Assembly (NCBI RefSeq): GCF_042677005.1
Contig: NZ_JBHTIF010000007.1
Coordinates: 1-64,000, forward strand
Length of the DNA: 64,000 nt
Reading direction: 5' to 3'
Origin: Lysobacter_I brunescens
GTDB lineage: Bacteria > Pseudomonadota > Gammaproteobacteria > Xanthomonadales > Xanthomonadaceae
Numbering within the stretch: position 1 is the stretch's first letter; every line of letters starts with the position of its first letter. Below, in pieces: positions 24,998-32,887 of the stretch. The notes below the pieces were generated by a model that was given only the letters and a program-made list of their open reading frames with translations, did not search any database and had not been told where the DNA came from. A program made the position numbers and the translations under genes.

Positions 24998-25026
24998 GCA
25001 CGTCTCCTGGAAGTCGTCACCCGATA

Positions 25027-25053
25027 CGTGCATCCCGGCGCTGCGGATGCACG
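25027..25053. promoter_or_regulatory. Operator-like inverted repeat upstream of the lipid operon
   Basis: CGTGCATCC and GGATGCACG form perfect nine-base arms around a nine-base spacer (25036-25044). The site lies 30-56 bases before the desaturase start, where a promoter should be. It has no T-tract and is not terminator-like. It could bind a dimeric regulator. The left arm followed by CGTATC on the minus strand also resembles an ECF-type promoter layout, but weakly. Confidence 0.45.
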
Positions 25054-25088
25054 CGTCCTGCGCAGCCGCGCCCACGAGCCCAAGAAGA

Positions 25089-25114
25089 AAGGCGCGTCCC
25101 TGCGGACGCGCCTT
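25089..25114 (-). terminator. Terminator of the sigma/anti-sigma operon
   Basis: AAGGCGCGTCC and GGACGCGCCTT form 11-base arms around a four-base loop, 40 bases after the anti-sigma stop. In the minus direction the stem runs into TTTCTTCTT. This makes the lipid operon downstream a separate transcription unit needing its own promoter. Confidence 0.8.
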
Positions 25115-25153
25115 CCGTTGTCGTGCGATCGGGCCTCGGGCCCGGCGTGCCGG

Positions 25154-25990
25154 TCAGAGCACCACGATGTCGCCCTTCGCGATGATCGGGCCGGTCGCCA
25201 CGCCCTGCGGCGCACCGCCCTTGGGCTCGAGCGTGATCGCGAGGACCGCGCCCTGGTCGAGCGCGTTGCGCAGCGTGTCGGGCACCTTCACCGTGTGCGA
25301 ACGGTTGATCGACACGATGCCCAGCGACTGCGCCTTGCCGCCCGGCGGGATGATCCACAGTTCCGGCTCGCGGCCCTCTGCATCGGCGGCAGCCGGCACG
25401 GGAACCATGAGCACGGTGCCTTCCGTCGGATCGACCGAGGCCAGCCAACCGGTGCTGCCGTCGTCGCGCAGCAGGGTACTGACCGGCTTGGGCGCGTCAG
25501 GGTCTTCCACCGGCGGCGTGGTGTCGGGTGTCGGCGGTGTGGGGGGCTGCACGACGACCCGGGTATCGGGCGTCTCGGGCTTGAGCAGGCCGAGCGGACC
25601 GATCGCCACGGCGGCCAGTGCTGCCGCGACGGCGAGGCCGGCGACGCCCTGCCAGAAACCGGCGCTCTGCCACAGTCCGGCCTTGGGCACGGTGGCCTGT
25701 GCGACCGGTGCGGCGACATCGCCTACCGATGGCCAGCCGAGACGGCTGCGGATGCGCGGCCAGACGTGCGACGGGATCTCGGCGCCTTCGAACTCGGCCA
25801 GCAGGGGCGCAAGCCGCTGCTCCCATTCGGCGACGAGACGCGCGAAGGCGGGGTCCTGTGCGACCCGTGTTTCGGCCTCGCGGCGCTGTTCGGCATCGAG
25901 CACGCCCAGCACGTACTCGCCGGCGAAGAGATCGGCCGATGGCGGCTGTGCGCCCTCGAAATCGCGGTCTTCGATGTGTTCGATGTTCAT
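25154..25990 (-). CDS. Anti-sigma factor, RskA family
   Basis: In this 278-residue protein the cytoplasmic N-terminal domain carries ADLFAGEYVLGVLDAEQR, typical of RskA-type anti-sigma domains without zinc ligands. A membrane helix follows at about 105-130 (GVAGLAVAAALAAVAIGPLG), then a Pro/Thr linker and the periplasmic RskA domain (ELWIIPPGGKAQSLG, ending IIAKGDIVVL). It is expected to hold the partner sigma factor at the membrane and release it by regulated proteolysis. ATG 25990 overlaps the sigma stop by ATGA. Confidence 0.9.
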   Translation of the reverse strand: MNIEHIEDRDFEGAQPPSADLFAGEYVLGVLDAEQRREAETRVAQDPAFARLVAEWEQRLAPLLAEFEGAEIPSHVWPRIRSRLGWPSVGDVAAPVAQATVPKAGLWQSAGFWQGVAGLAVAAALAAVAIGPLGLLKPETPDTRVVVQPPTPPTPDTTPPVEDPDAPKPVSTLLRDDGSTGWLASVDPTEGTVLMVPVPAAADAEGREPELWIIPPGGKAQSLGIVSINRSHTVKVPDTLRNALDQGAVLAITLEPKGGAPQGVATGPIIAKGDIVVL

Positions 25991-26574
25991 GCTTCCAGGC
26001 ACCCACGCAGTTGCAGGAGGCCGCGGCGGATCCAGCTTTTCACCGAGCCCAGCGGAGACGAGATCCGGTTCGCCAACTCCTCGTAGGTGGAGCCTTCGAA
26101 GAACGCGGCGCGGATGAGCGCCTGGCGACGGGCGTCGAGCTGGCGCATGCACGCTTCCAGGCGCGAGCGGTCGTCGTCGGACATCGCACTCTGCAGCGGC
26201 GTGGCGCCGGCGTCGGGCACGTCGTCCGCCCATTCCATCGGCGCCAGGGTCCCGCGCGCGGGCGCGGCACGCAGGCGGTCGATGGCGCGGTTGCGCGCGA
26301 TCATCGACAGCCAGGCCATCGCGCTGGCGCGTTCGGCGTCGAACTGGTGCGCCTTGTGCCAGATGGTCGTGTAGACCTCCTGGACCACGTCCTCGGCCTC
26401 GGCACGGTCGCCGAGCACCCGCAGGCAGATGCCGAACAGGCGGGAGGAGGTGGCACGGTAGAGGCTTTCAAACGCGTTGCGACTGCCGCTGGCGATGTCG
26501 CGGAGCAGCGAGTCGAGTCCTCGGATGTCCTGAAGGTCGTCCTGCAGGTCGGGGCTCGGGCGGATTTCGGGCAT
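25987..26574 (-). CDS. ECF RNA polymerase sigma factor (SigK/RskA-partner type)
   Basis: The 195-residue protein has region 2 at about 35-105 (AEDVVQEVYTTIWHKAHQFD, WLSMIARNRAIDRLR) and region 4 at about 135-190 (ALIRAAFFEGSTYEELA, PLGSVKSWIRRGLLQLR). By analogy with SigK/RskA it is kept inactive by the downstream membrane protein. AAGGA lies seven bases before ATG 26574. Its most plausible targets are its own operon and perhaps the lipid operon immediately downstream, but I could not identify a shared promoter. Confidence 0.92.
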   Translation of the reverse strand: MPEIRPSPDLQDDLQDIRGLDSLLRDIASGSRNAFESLYRATSSRLFGICLRVLGDRAEAEDVVQEVYTTIWHKAHQFDAERASAMAWLSMIARNRAIDRLRAAPARGTLAPMEWADDVPDAGATPLQSAMSDDDRSRLEACMRQLDARRQALIRAAFFEGSTYEELANRISSPLGSVKSWIRRGLLQLRGCLEA

Positions 26575-26929
26575 CCGGGGTCCTTGGTGGGGGGAGGCGA
26601 GGCGCGCCCTGGACGAGCGCGGACCGATGTTCGCGGAGAATGCGCCGGGCGGCAACCCGTCATCATGGGTTCCGTGACCGGGGCGCGGGTTGGGGTGCCG
26701 GCTGGCAGGGCGCGAAACGTGCGGATTCCCGGCCGACGGGCCGTCTCCGGAGGCATGCCACTGACGCGGTCGTTCGAGGGTGTCGTTCATGGCCAGTGCT
26801 ACGGCCCGCCCGTCCGTGCGGATGCAGGACGGCGAGGCCAAGCACGCATGCGACAAAGGCCCGGGTCGCTCCGGGCCTTCGTCGGTATGGCGCCATGGAC
26901 CCGTCGTGGACGGGTCCGGCGACGCTTGC
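26575..26929. other. Intergenic region between the ECF sigma gene and the M13 peptidase gene
   Basis: These 355 bases have no convincing gene. They should contain the promoter of the sigma/anti-sigma operon (left part) and the terminator of the M13 gene (26856-26879). I see no other conserved structure. Confidence 0.6.
26856..26879 (-). terminator. Terminator of the M13 peptidase gene
   Basis: AAGGCCCGG and CCGGGCCTT form nine-base arms around a six-base loop, about 50 bases past the stop codon. In the minus direction it is followed by TGTCG, so the T-tract is short (three T in all). It is a likely factor-independent terminator. Confidence 0.6.
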
Positions 26930-29041
26930 TTACCAGATCGCGATGCGGTTCTCGCCGTCGCGCACCATCGGATCGCCCGCCTTGCACGAGAACGCAGCCG
27001 CGAACGCCGGGTGGTTCGACGGTGCGCCGATCGCGCGGAAGTTCGCCGGCGCGTGCGGATCGGTGACCAGGCGCGTGGCCAGCTCCTTCTCGGTGAAGTT
27101 GCGGCGCCACACGGTGCCCCAGTTCAGGAAGAAGCGCTGGTCGCGCGGCAGGCCTTCGACCATCGCGTCCTTCTGGCCTTCGCTTGCGCGCTTGAAGGCG
27201 TCGTAGGCCACGGCCAGGCCCCCGAGGTCGGCGATGTTCTCGCCCAGCGTCAGCTTGCCGTTGACGCGCTTGCCCGGTGCGGCCTCGTAGGCGTCGAACT
27301 GCGCGATGAGCTTGCCGGTCAGGCCCATGAAGCCCTTCATGTCGGCCTCGGTCCACCAGTTCTCGAAGTTGCCGGTCGGCCCGAAGCGGCTGCCCTGGTC
27401 GTCGAAGCCGTGGATCATTTCATGGCCGATCACCGCGCCGATGCCGCCGTAGTTCAGCGCGTCGTCGGCCTTGGCGTCGAAGAACGGCGGCTGCAGGATG
27501 GCGGCCGGGAACACGATCTCGTTGAGCTGCGGGTTGTAGTAGGCGTTGACCGTCTGCGGGCTCATGCCCCATTCGGTGCGGTCGACCGGCTTGCCGATCT
27601 TGCCGAGGTTCCACTTGTAGTTGAACTCGTTCGCGGCCAGCACGTTCTCGATGTAGCTGTCGCGCGAGGTGTCGAGGCCGGTCCAGTCGCGCCACTTGTC
27701 CGGATAGCCGATCTTCGGCGTGAACGTGGCCCACTTCTCCAGCGCCTTCTTCTTGGTGTCCGGGCTCATCCAGGACAGCCCTTCCAGGCGTCCCTTCAGC
27801 GCTTCGCGCAGGTTCTTCACGAGCAGTTCCATGCGCGCCTTCGATTCCGGCGGGAACGCGACCTGCACGTACATCTGGCCCAGGGCTTCGCCGCTCTGGC
27901 CCTCGATGGTTTCCAGCACGCGCTTCCAGCGCGGCTGCTGCTCCTTCTGGCCGCGCAGGGTGGCGCGGTAGAAGTTGAAGTGTTCGTTCGCGAAGGCGTC
28001 GGCGAGGTAGGGTGAGGCGCCGTCGACGGTATGGAAGCGCAGGTAGCTCTTCCATGCCGCGACCGGGGTGTCGACCAGCATCTTGTCGAACTCGGCGTGG
28101 AACGCCGGGATCGCCATCGAGAACATCTTCGGTGCGGCGATGCCCTGCGCTTCGAAGAACTTGCTCCACGGGAAGTTCGGCGTGGCCTTGTCGGCGGCTT
28201 CGATCGTCACCGGGTTGTAGTACAGCGACACGTCGCGCGAGAGTTCCTCGCTCGACTTCGAGACCTTGGCGAGGCGGGTCTCGAACGCGATCACGTCCTT
28301 GGCCTGCTTCGCGGCCTCTTCGGCAGCGACGCCGGACAGCGTCAACACCTTCGCGATGTGCGCCTCGTAGGCCTGCAGGTCCTTTTTCTTGTCGGCGTCG
28401 AAGTAGTAGGCCTTGTCGGGCAGGCCCAGGCCGCCCTGGGCGACGTAGGCGATGTTCATCGACGAGTCCTTGAAATCCGCGCTGGGGCCGAAGCCGAACA
28501 GCGCCTGCTCGCCACGCGAGAAGCTCTTGCGCAGGTGCTCGGCGACCGAGGCACCGTCGGTCAGGGCATCGATCGCGTCGAGACGGCCCTTGAGCGGCGC
28601 GATGCCCTGCGCGTTGATCTTCGCCTCGTCCATGCCGGTGGCCCAGAAGTCGCCGACGATCTTCTGCACGCCGGTCGCGCCCTGCATCGCCGCTGCCTGC
28701 TCGGCCAGCTGACGCTGCACGCCGGTGGAGCGCTCGTCGAGCATCTCGAACGCACCCCAGGAGGTGCGGTCGCCCGGGATCGGGTTCGCGGCCAGCCACT
28801 TGCCGTTGACGAAGCCGCCGAAGTCGACGCAGGCGTTCTTGGTGGCGTCGAGGTCGCTGGCCATGAAGCGGTTGACGCCCGGCAGCTTGCTCTCGTCGAG
28901 GGTCAGGGACGGGGCGGACTTGGGCGCCGGGGCGGCGGCCTCGGGGGCCGGGGCGTCCTTGTTGCAGGCGGTCAGGGCGGTGGCGATCGACAGCGTCAAC
29001 AGCAGCAGGCGCGGTTTGAGGGACGGGGCGATGGATTTCAC
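26930..29041 (-). CDS. M13 family metallopeptidase (neprilysin/PepO-like) lipoprotein
   Basis: The protein has 703 residues. GTG 29041 is chosen because GGAG lies seven bases upstream and a lipoprotein signal follows directly (lipobox LTAC, Cys26). The mature protein is a full-length M13 zinc endopeptidase: GHEMIHGFDDQG with HEMIH at 540-544, the third ligand in GENIADLGG (601-605), NAYYNPQLNEIVFPAA (substrate-binding region) and the typical C-terminal FSCKAGDPM. It should be anchored in the outer or inner membrane and degrade peptides in the periplasm. It is monocistronic by spacing. Confidence 0.95.
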   Translation of the reverse strand: MKSIAPSLKPRLLLLTLSIATALTACNKDAPAPEAAAPAPKSAPSLTLDESKLPGVNRFMASDLDATKNACVDFGGFVNGKWLAANPIPGDRTSWGAFEMLDERSTGVQRQLAEQAAAMQGATGVQKIVGDFWATGMDEAKINAQGIAPLKGRLDAIDALTDGASVAEHLRKSFSRGEQALFGFGPSADFKDSSMNIAYVAQGGLGLPDKAYYFDADKKKDLQAYEAHIAKVLTLSGVAAEEAAKQAKDVIAFETRLAKVSKSSEELSRDVSLYYNPVTIEAADKATPNFPWSKFFEAQGIAAPKMFSMAIPAFHAEFDKMLVDTPVAAWKSYLRFHTVDGASPYLADAFANEHFNFYRATLRGQKEQQPRWKRVLETIEGQSGEALGQMYVQVAFPPESKARMELLVKNLREALKGRLEGLSWMSPDTKKKALEKWATFTPKIGYPDKWRDWTGLDTSRDSYIENVLAANEFNYKWNLGKIGKPVDRTEWGMSPQTVNAYYNPQLNEIVFPAAILQPPFFDAKADDALNYGGIGAVIGHEMIHGFDDQGSRFGPTGNFENWWTEADMKGFMGLTGKLIAQFDAYEAAPGKRVNGKLTLGENIADLGGLAVAYDAFKRASEGQKDAMVEGLPRDQRFFLNWGTVWRRNFTEKELATRLVTDPHAPANFRAIGAPSNHPAFAAAFSCKAGDPMVRDGENRIAIW

Positions 29042-29209
29042 GAACGGTCTCCGGAAAGTCGGAACGATGGCGGTGCGAGGCATGCACGAAGGCAGGCGAC
29101 CCCCGACTGTACTCCCGCCCGCCGTTCCCGGCGGGTGTCGAAGGTCACGCCGGGCTGCGATGCCTCGTGGTTCGCCGCCGGCCCGTCGTCGCACCCGTGG
29201 GCGGCCCGG

Positions 29210-29737
29210 TCAGATCCCGCGGAAATAGACGTCCACGTAATCCGTGGCGCTGTCGCAGGGGTTGTCCATTTCCTGCAGGCGCCAGTACCGTCGCTTGCCG
29301 GTGGCCTTGAAGGTGAAGGTGCCGCTGCGCCTGCATTCGTTGCCGTTCGCGATGTGGTGCACACGGGTGAAGATCTCGCCCTCGAACACGAAACCGTCGC
29401 GGCTGGCGGCGACGATCCGACCGTCGATGCGCACGTAGTCGTCGGCGTTTTCGCCGCTGCCGCGCTGTTCGCCGCGCATCGGCAGCGTGTCGCCGGCCTC
29501 CTCGACCACGACCTTGCCGGCGCCGGAGAGGTCGCCCCAGCCGAGCCACTGCAGGGTCAGCATGTGCTCGCCCACCAGGCGTGCGCGGGCGGCTGCGTCG
29601 AGGCCGTTCGCGGTCTTCTGCGCGGATGTTGCAGCCGCTGATCCTGCGGACACGGGCATCGAGACGCCGAGCAGGCCCGACAGTGCGAGGACGACGCAGG
29701 CGCTCATGGCGACGGTGTTCATGGCGAAGCGCGTCAT
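29210..29737 (-). CDS. Secreted hypothetical protein
   Basis: The 175-residue protein has a signal peptide (hydrophobic 8-28, cleavage near VSAGSAA). The mature part has two Cys near the C-terminal half (GNECRRSGTFTF and MDNPCDSATDYVDVYF) that could form a disulfide, and regular beta-strand-like segments (DGFVFEGEIFTRV). I do not recognise a family. ATG 29737 overlaps the mscS-like stop by ATGA, implying coupled translation with the channel; a second ATG lies four codons on. Confidence 0.7.
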   Translation of the reverse strand: MTRFAMNTVAMSACVVLALSGLLGVSMPVSAGSAAATSAQKTANGLDAAARARLVGEHMLTLQWLGWGDLSGAGKVVVEEAGDTLPMRGEQRGSGENADDYVRIDGRIVAASRDGFVFEGEIFTRVHHIANGNECRRSGTFTFKATGKRRYWRLQEMDNPCDSATDYVDVYFRGI

Positions 29738-30915
29738 GGCGGCGTCGATTCCGGGTCGAGCAGGTTGGTGTTGGTGTCGTTGCGGATCGCGTTCGCGACC
29801 TGCACGTCGAGTTCGTGGTTCACCGAGGTGTCGACGCCGTTGTGCGCGGGCTCGATGGTCGCGTCCAGCGCATCCGCATCGCGGTTGCGCGTGGCGACGA
29901 TGTGGTAGGTGGTGCGCGGGCTTTCGATGTCCGCGCGCTGGTAGGCGGCCTTGACCTGGCGGATCGCTTCGCTGCGCACCTTGCCCAGGTCCGCTGCGCG
30001 CTGGTCGACCCAGCCGAAGAACTTCAGCTGGATGCCGTTCGCGCCGAACTCGACCACGGTCCAGGCGGGCGCCGGGTCCTCGAGGACGCCTTCGATCTTC
30101 GAGAGCGCTTCGATCGCGAGCGTCTGCGCCTCGCGGATCGACTGGCTGCCGTCGATCAGCATCGTGAAATCGAAGCGGCGATTCGGGTTCTTGCTGTAGT
30201 TCAGCACCACCGACTTGAAGACCAGGCTGTTCGGCAGCTGCAGGTGGTTGCCGTCCATGGTCATCAGCACGGTCGCGCGCGAATTGACCGCGATGACCTT
30301 GCCTTCGCGGTTCTCGATCATCACGTGGTCGCCCGGCTCGAACGGACGGCGCACGCTGAGCAGGATGCCGGCGATGTAGTTCTCGGCGATGTCGCGGAAC
30401 GCGAAGCCCAGGACCAGGCCGACCACGCCGGCGGAACCGAGGACCGCGCCGACCACCGTGGTCAGCCCGACCACGTCCAGCGCGATCAGGATGCCGACCA
30501 GCATGATCGCGGTGCGCACGACCATGCGCACCAGGCCGCTCATGTACGGGTTCTGCGAGCGGATGCGCAGCAAGTGCAGGCGGTTGCCGACGAAACGCGA
30601 CAGCCAGTGGGTCAGCAGGATGACCAGCGCGCCCAGCACGAGCAGCGGCAGTTTCTGGAACAGCCGCGCCAGTGCGAGGTTGGCGGTGTCGACCAGGGTT
30701 TCGACGCAGTCGCCGAGGTGGCGCACGTCGCAGCGCAGGGCCGCCGCTGCCGGTTGCGGCGCGGCCGCCGGCTTGGTCGACGCGACCTTGCCGGTCAGCA
30801 GCTGCGTCCAGGCATCGCCCGAGGCGTTGGCCATTGGCACGGCGATGGCGAACAGCAGCAGCGCGAACAGCGCGACGAAGCCGAGACGACGGAACGGGAA
30901 CGCGAAGCGATGCAT
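29734..30915 (-). CDS. MscS family small-conductance mechanosensitive channel
   Basis: The 393-residue protein has a signal-like N-terminal helix, a periplasmic stretch with two Cys, then TM helices at about 90-115, 125-150 and the pore helix (VGAVLGSAGVVGLVLGFAF). The canonical MscS beta domain follows: RDIAENYIAGILLSVRRPF, GDHVMIENREGKV and LPNSLVFKSVVLNYS. It opens on membrane tension to release solutes from the cytoplasm. It lies three bases after the DUF456 gene and overlaps the next gene, forming a three-gene unit. Confidence 0.93.
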   Translation of the reverse strand: MHRFAFPFRRLGFVALFALLLFAIAVPMANASGDAWTQLLTGKVASTKPAAAPQPAAAALRCDVRHLGDCVETLVDTANLALARLFQKLPLLVLGALVILLTHWLSRFVGNRLHLLRIRSQNPYMSGLVRMVVRTAIMLVGILIALDVVGLTTVVGAVLGSAGVVGLVLGFAFRDIAENYIAGILLSVRRPFEPGDHVMIENREGKVIAVNSRATVLMTMDGNHLQLPNSLVFKSVVLNYSKNPNRRFDFTMLIDGSQSIREAQTLAIEALSKIEGVLEDPAPAWTVVEFGANGIQLKFFGWVDQRAADLGKVRSEAIRQVKAAYQRADIESPRTTYHIVATRNRDADALDATIEPAHNGVDTSVNHELDVQVANAIRNDTNTNLLDPESTPP

Positions 30916-30918
30916 CGA

Positions 30919-31419
30919 TCAGAAATACCAGGCAAGGACGAACAGGGCCAGCATGGCGAAGGCCAGCGCCATCTTCAACGCCACGCCGAGCACGATGCCC
31001 ATCCACGTCGCCACGCCGACCTTCGTCGCCTGGCCGAAGCCGTCGCGGTCAAGGCGGCGCAGGTGGATCAGTTCACCGGCCAGGGCGCCGATGAAGGGGC
31101 CGACGAACAGGCCGATGGGCATGAAGAACAGGCCACCCAGCGTGCCGAGCACGGCGCCGACGATCGCCTTGCGGCTGGCGCCGACCCGCTTGGCGCCGAT
31201 CGCGGTGCTGAAGATGTCGATGGCGAACGAGAACAGCGTCATCACGCCCAGGGCGACGAGGGTCCAGACGCCGATGGCCTCGAATCCGTTGTTCCAGGCT
31301 GCGATCAGCATGCCGGCGTAGACCAGCGGCAGGCCGGGCAGGGCGGGCAGCACGATGCCGAGCAGGCCGACGACGATCAGGACGCCGGCGAGGACGTACC
31401 ACAGTGTCGAAAGATCCAT
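30919..31419 (-). CDS. DUF456 family membrane protein
   Basis: The 166-residue protein has four to five hydrophobic segments with Gly/Ala-rich helices (GLLGIVLPALPGLPLVYAGM; GTLGGLFFMPIGLFVGPFIG), the internal-repeat pattern of DUF456. It is an inner membrane protein of unknown function. ATG 31419 is chosen because the first helix starts right after it. It is the first gene of a DUF456-mscS-secreted protein unit. Confidence 0.85.
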   Translation of the reverse strand: MDLSTLWYVLAGVLIVVGLLGIVLPALPGLPLVYAGMLIAAWNNGFEAIGVWTLVALGVMTLFSFAIDIFSTAIGAKRVGASRKAIVGAVLGTLGGLFFMPIGLFVGPFIGALAGELIHLRRLDRDGFGQATKVGVATWMGIVLGVALKMALAFAMLALFVLAWYF

Positions 31420-31564
31420 GGAACGCGTGATCCGTTGCTGTGAGAGACGGCGCGGATCATGGCACGGCCTGCCTGAGCCCCGCATGTGCGTTGAGGCAGG
31501 GCTTGAAAAGCCGTCGACCGGGACCATGCCCGCCCGCGCTTCGGGCATGCCGCCCCCGGAACGA

Positions 31565-31590
31565 CGACGGCCCGCCGGAGCGGGCCGTCG
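31565..31590 (-). terminator. Terminator downstream of M35 peptidase copy 1
   Basis: CGACGGCCCGC and GCGGGCCGTCG form 11-base arms around a CGGA loop, 35 bases after the stop codon. The same sequence with about ten flanking bases lies after copy 2 at 32844-32869. Confidence 0.7.
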
Positions 31591-31624
31591 CGATCGCCCG
31601 GTGCCGGGCTCGGGTCATGCGGAT

Positions 31625-32719
31625 TCAGTTCTGGAACGGCGTGTTTTCCGCGAAATACTCGTGGTTGTCGGCGTTGTCCACGGCATTGGTCGGATTGGTG
31701 TTGGCGAGGTTCTTCGCCGCCGTATGACCATAGGCGTGGTCGTCGGTGTCGGCGACCACGGTGAAGTGGCTCATCTCGTGGATCAACGTGCCGGCCTTCG
31801 AGTCGGTACCGATGAGCGGCGCGCTCCAGAACGCGTTGCAGACCCAGATCTGGTAGGGCTGGTTCTTGTAGACGTAGGCGAAATAGCCTTCGTTGCAGCC
31901 GCAGTTGATGGTGACCTGGCCGCCGGTCTGGTCGAGCGCATTGTCGATGTTCACGAAGTGCTGCTTGGCATCGCCATAGCGGGTGGCCGAATAGGCACCG
32001 AACCAGGTCGTGTAGCGCGCGCCGGTGGCGCCGCCGTTGAGATAGCCCTTCGAATTCTCGGAATAGCTGCGTGCCGAGAGCACGGCCTGGTTGATCTGGC
32101 TGATCTGCGAGCTGCTGCAGCTGACGGTGCTGATGCCCACCACGTCCGACAGCGTCGGATTGGCTGGCAGGACCGGCTTCACCCGGCTGCCGGCGGCGAT
32201 GGCGCGGTCCAGCGAAATGCGGATCGGCGCGGCCTGCGCGACCAGAGGTGCGCCGTTGCCGGCGCGCAGCTGCGGCCCGCCGGACAGCGAGGCGTACTGC
32301 AGCGAAGTCGCGTAGGTGACGGTGTACAGGCCGGGCTTCGAAAGGTCGTACATCTTGCCCAGCTCGACCACGCTGCGCTGCGAATGGCCCGGGCGCAGCA
32401 CGGTGAAGTCGGAAACCGTCGGCGTCGTGCGCTTGATCATGCGGCCGTGGAAGCGGACTTCCTCGCCCTCGCGGCTGATCCGGAACAGGTTGGAATCGAA
32501 GGCGGCCGACGGCAATTGCCACTTCGGGATGCGCAGGGTCTTGCGGCTGGTGTTGGTCACCACGACCTCCACCCGGTCCTGGCCCAGGGCCTGGACGCTC
32601 ACGCGTACCGGGTTGGCGGCCAGCCGCGGCGGCGCGGCGGTGACCGAAGCGAGGGTGCCTGCGGCGACGACGGCGATGGCGAGGCTGCCGCCGAGGAGGG
32701 ATTTGGACGAAAAGCGCAT
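31625..32719 (-). CDS. Secreted M35 (aspzincin) family metallo-endopeptidase, copy 1
   Basis: The 364-residue protein has a signal peptide at about 1-28, then a beta-rich propeptide-like region of about 160 residues (VEVVVTNTSRKTLRIPKWQL). The M35 domain has HEMSH at 314-318 followed by DTDDHAYG, giving two His and one Asp zinc ligands. Cys occur at VSCSSSQ, CGCN and WVCNAFW, likely disulfides. The C-terminus ends NADNHEYFAENTPFQN. It is expected to be secreted and activated by propeptide removal. It is a tandem paralog of the next gene. Confidence 0.9.
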   Translation of the reverse strand: MRFSSKSLLGGSLAIAVVAAGTLASVTAAPPRLAANPVRVSVQALGQDRVEVVVTNTSRKTLRIPKWQLPSAAFDSNLFRISREGEEVRFHGRMIKRTTPTVSDFTVLRPGHSQRSVVELGKMYDLSKPGLYTVTYATSLQYASLSGGPQLRAGNGAPLVAQAAPIRISLDRAIAAGSRVKPVLPANPTLSDVVGISTVSCSSSQISQINQAVLSARSYSENSKGYLNGGATGARYTTWFGAYSATRYGDAKQHFVNIDNALDQTGGQVTINCGCNEGYFAYVYKNQPYQIWVCNAFWSAPLIGTDSKAGTLIHEMSHFTVVADTDDHAYGHTAAKNLANTNPTNAVDNADNHEYFAENTPFQN

Positions 32720-32843
32720 GTGCGGATCCGGAGTGCGCGCCAGGTCGGCGTCGATCCAGATGATAAGCGCGACCGGGGGCGTACGCCTATGCCTGCCCTG
32801 TGACTGCGGGGACAGGCGTATCGGGAAGGCTGCCCCGGAACGA

Positions 32844-32869
32844 CGACGGCCCGCCGGAGCGGGCCGTCG
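32844..32869 (-). terminator. Terminator downstream of M35 peptidase copy 2
   Basis: This is the same hairpin as at 31565-31590 (11-base arms, CGGA loop), 19 bases after the copy 2 stop. The shared flanking CCCCGGAACGACGACGG shows that the terminator was duplicated along with the gene. Confidence 0.75.
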
Positions 32870-32887
32870 TGGTCGGCTTGTACGCGA

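Noticed and set aside
20619..25001. N-terminal extensions of the lipid operon proteins into the preceding gene
   Set aside because: They overlap real genes in a different frame; each true start makes an ATGA overlap or has a ribosome binding site and matches family N-termini.
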